A stretch of 7,932 nt of DNA from Flavihumibacter sp. Lineage in GTDB: Bacteria > Bacteroidota > Bacteroidia > Chitinophagales > Chitinophagaceae. This document shows positions 6,370 to 7,932 of this stretch, piece after piece. The position numbers were made by a program, and so were the translations under genes. Within the stretch, counting starts at the first letter, position 1, and each line of letters opens with the position of its first letter. Where the stretch lies: contig JALOMU010000051.1 of assembly GCA_025455285.1 (NCBI GenBank), positions 1 through 7,932 of the forward strand, read 5' to 3'. Under the pieces are notes generated by a model. It was not told the origin of the DNA. It did not search any database and saw only the letters and a program-made list of their open reading frames with translations.

Positions 6370-7125
6370 ATGAATAATCCACTTCCACACGATACCATTG
6401 TGCCATTTGGCGATGAGAACAAAAGTAAAAAAGAGCAGGTTGCGGAAATGTTCGACCAAATCGCTTTTCGGTATGATTTCCTGAACCGGTTTCTGAGCGG
6501 CGGCATTGACGTACGGTGGAGAAAAAAGGCCATCAAGGAATTACAATCCATCCAGCCCAAAACAGTACTGGATGTTGCAACCGGTACGGCAGATGTGGCG
6601 CTGATGACCTACAAATACCTGCAGCCGGATCATATTACTGGTATTGATATATCCAATGGCATGCTGGATATAGGTCGCCAAAAAATAGCCCGGCTGGGAC
6701 TGGATAAAATCATTACCCTTCCGCAGGCAGACAGTGAGGCGCTTCCGTTTTCTGATAATCAGTTTGATGCCATTACGGTTGCATTCGGAGTTCGGAATTT
6801 TCAAAACCTGCACAAGGGCCTGGCTGAAATGCTGCGGGTGTTAAAACCCGGGGGCAAACTGGTGGTGCTGGAGTTTTCCAAACCGAAAACAGTTGGATTC
6901 AAATCCCTGTACAAGTTTTATATGAACCTGGTAACACCCGGTATCGGCAAATTGATCGCAAAAAATAAATCTGCCTACCAATACCTCAACGATTCCGTGC
7001 AAGCTTTCCCGGAGGGGGATGATTTTCTGAAAATTTTAAGCGCAACCGGATTTGAAGCTACTTACCGTAAACCGCTGACAATGGGCATCAGCACGATTTA
7101 TGCAGGTACTAAAGCATTGTTATAA
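6370..7125 (+). CDS. ubiE: Demethylmenaquinone methyltransferase
   Basis: A 251-residue class I SAM-dependent methyltransferase of the UbiE/MenG/COQ5 family, also named menG. It methylates demethylmenaquinone to menaquinone, the last step of making the respiratory quinone; Bacteroidota use menaquinone, so the menaquinone-specific role is the likely one. Visible signatures: FDQIAFRYDFLNRFLS (28-43) near the N-terminus; SAM-binding motif I VLDVATGTADVAL (66-78); acidic strand-2 end GIDIS (91-95); FGVRNF (139-144); LRVLKPGGKLVVLEFS (155-170); YQYLNDSVQAFPEGDDF (203-219); and the C-terminal TMGISTIYAGTK. The length is normal for the family. It is transcribed divergently from the M48 peptidase gene, with porT 85 bases downstream. 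A perfect -7 box lies almost at the start codon and no Shine-Dalgarno sequence is present. Confidence 0.95.
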   Translation: MNNPLPHDTIVPFGDENKSKKEQVAEMFDQIAFRYDFLNRFLSGGIDVRWRKKAIKELQSIQPKTVLDVATGTADVALMTYKYLQPDHITGIDISNGMLDIGRQKIARLGLDKIITLPQADSEALPFSDNQFDAITVAFGVRNFQNLHKGLAEMLRVLKPGGKLVVLEFSKPKTVGFKSLYKFYMNLVTPGIGKLIAKNKSAYQYLNDSVQAFPEGDDFLKILSATGFEATYRKPLTMGISTIYAGTKALL

Positions 7126-7210
7126 TCAGCTCAGCCGACAATAGAACCAATTTTTGGCCGTTTATTTGATTATTGAAGCCAAACACCAGCCTATAGTTCG
7201 ATTTTTACGT

Positions 7211-7932
7211 ATGTATGCAGTCAAGAAGGTTAGCCCGTTCAGGATGCCGGGTGTTTGTTTTTCCCTATTATTCAGTTTGATGCTGCTGTTTCAGGCAACA
7301 GAAGGGCATGCCCAGTTGCGAAACACCATTAACCTGCCCGACAACGACGACAAGTGGTATCATATCGGGATTGTAATCATGGGAACATCCAACCGGTTCC
7401 AGTTCAATCAGCATCCCCGTTTTCTCCAGTACGACAGTGTGATGGTCAGTAACCCGAACAACAGTTTCGGTTTCGGGATCGGTGGCATGCATACCTTTCG
7501 GATCAATCACCGATTCGAAGCAAGGGTGGTTTTCCCACAGTTATTGTTTGTGAACAAATCGATTAACTACAACCTGAAATATCCCAATGCAAACAATGAC
7601 GAGGCACCGGTGATGAACCAGCAGGTTGAATCCATTCTCCTGGGGGTTCCTATCCAGTTAAAACTCAAATCCGACCGAATTGGCAATTTCCGGGTATACA
7701 TGATGGGAGGTGTGAAATTTGAAACGGATCTTACTTCCAAAGCCAATAGTCGGAACGCTGAAAATTTTGTGAAACTGAAAAAAGCCGACATGGGAATTGA
7801 AGCCGGTATCGGGTTTAATTTCTACAATAAAATGTTCATTTTTTCACCGGAGATCAAAATCAGTAATGGGATCAGCAATGTGCATGCACGTGACCCGGAT
7901 CTGAAATTCTCGAATGTGATTGACCGCATCCA
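7211..7932 (+). CDS. porT: PorT family type IX secretion protein, 3' end cut by window
   Basis: The reading frame is open from 7211 through the last base: 240 complete codons, no stop. It begins with a signal peptide (Lys5, Lys6, Arg11, then a hydrophobic core about 14-28, likely cleaved after GHA at Ala34), followed by a beta-rich, outer-membrane-barrel-like chain with alternating pattern and Gly/aromatic strands. The stretch ISNGISNVHARDPDLKFSNV near 217-236 is the hallmark C-terminal region of PorT/SprT, a protein of about 245 residues needed for type IX secretion and, in gliders, motility. Probably only 5-20 residues are missing. The start at 7211 gives a good signal-peptide n-region; Met12 (7244) and a TTG at 7166 are alternatives. 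The 85-base gap from ubiE has no clear terminator and no convincing promoter, so co-transcription with ubiE is possible. Confidence 0.88.
   Translation, partial: MYAVKKVSPFRMPGVCFSLLFSLMLLFQATEGHAQLRNTINLPDNDDKWYHIGIVIMGTSNRFQFNQHPRFLQYDSVMVSNPNNSFGFGIGGMHTFRINHRFEARVVFPQLLFVNKSINYNLKYPNANNDEAPVMNQQVESILLGVPIQLKLKSDRIGNFRVYMMGGVKFETDLTSKANSRNAENFVKLKKADMGIEAGIGFNFYNKMFIFSPEIKISNGISNVHARDPDLKFSNVIDRI

Noticed and set aside
6276..6560. N-terminal extension of the M48 peptidase frame back into ubiE
   Set aside because: The extra 95 residues would be antisense to the conserved start of ubiE and to its promoter. The Met at 6275 directly before the membrane segments is a far better start.
7165..7200. 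Possible porT promoter using TTTG at 7165 and TATAGTTC at 7192
   Set aside because: The downstream element has two mismatches to TAnnTTTG and the spacing is a few bases too long, so I do not call it.
7142..7210. Upstream TTG start (7166) for porT
   Set aside because: It would add 15 residues in front of an already complete signal peptide with a normal basic n-region; the ATG at 7211 is simpler.

Overview
The window looks like chromosomal DNA of a Bacteroidota bacterium, possibly of the Chitinophagaceae type (the family level is a guess). Three things point there. The last gene encodes PorT, a type IX secretion protein found only in this phylum. Next to it is a demethylmenaquinone methyltransferase. 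A textbook Bacteroidota -7 promoter box (TAnnTTTG) sits directly in front of that methyltransferase gene. Only one of the six genes has a recognisable Shine-Dalgarno sequence, which also fits the phylum. All genes look intact, apart from porT being cut by the window edge. I see no transposase, phage gene, CRISPR array, tRNA or rRNA, and there is no gene-free stretch over 100 bases.

Layout. (1) 59-2428, plus strand: two tandem paralogous proteins of about 390 residues, of the YghO-like, GNAT-related kind, separated by 24 bases and very probably co-transcribed. (2) 2477-4282, plus strand: dnaX, the gamma/tau subunit of the DNA polymerase III clamp loader. It carries a run of nine A residues just after the conserved AAA+ and collar regions, where a reading slip in either direction would stop translation within about 25 bases and give a gamma-like short form. 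(3) 4191-6275, minus strand: a membrane-anchored M48-type zinc metallopeptidase with a long C-terminal extension, whose 3' end overlaps that of dnaX by 92 bases. (4) 6276-6369: a 94-base divergent promoter region. (5) 6370-7125, plus strand: ubiE/menG, menaquinone biosynthesis. (6) 7211 to the end, plus strand: porT, missing only its last few residues.

Function. This is mostly housekeeping: replication (dnaX), respiratory quinone synthesis (ubiE), membrane protein quality control or proteolysis (M48), and protein secretion or gliding (porT). The two GNAT-like paralogues are the least understood part. I found no convincing new multi-gene system. The points most worth checking are the possible dnaX slippage site, the tandem paralogue pair, the long convergent gene overlap, and the near-leaderless promoter of ubiE.
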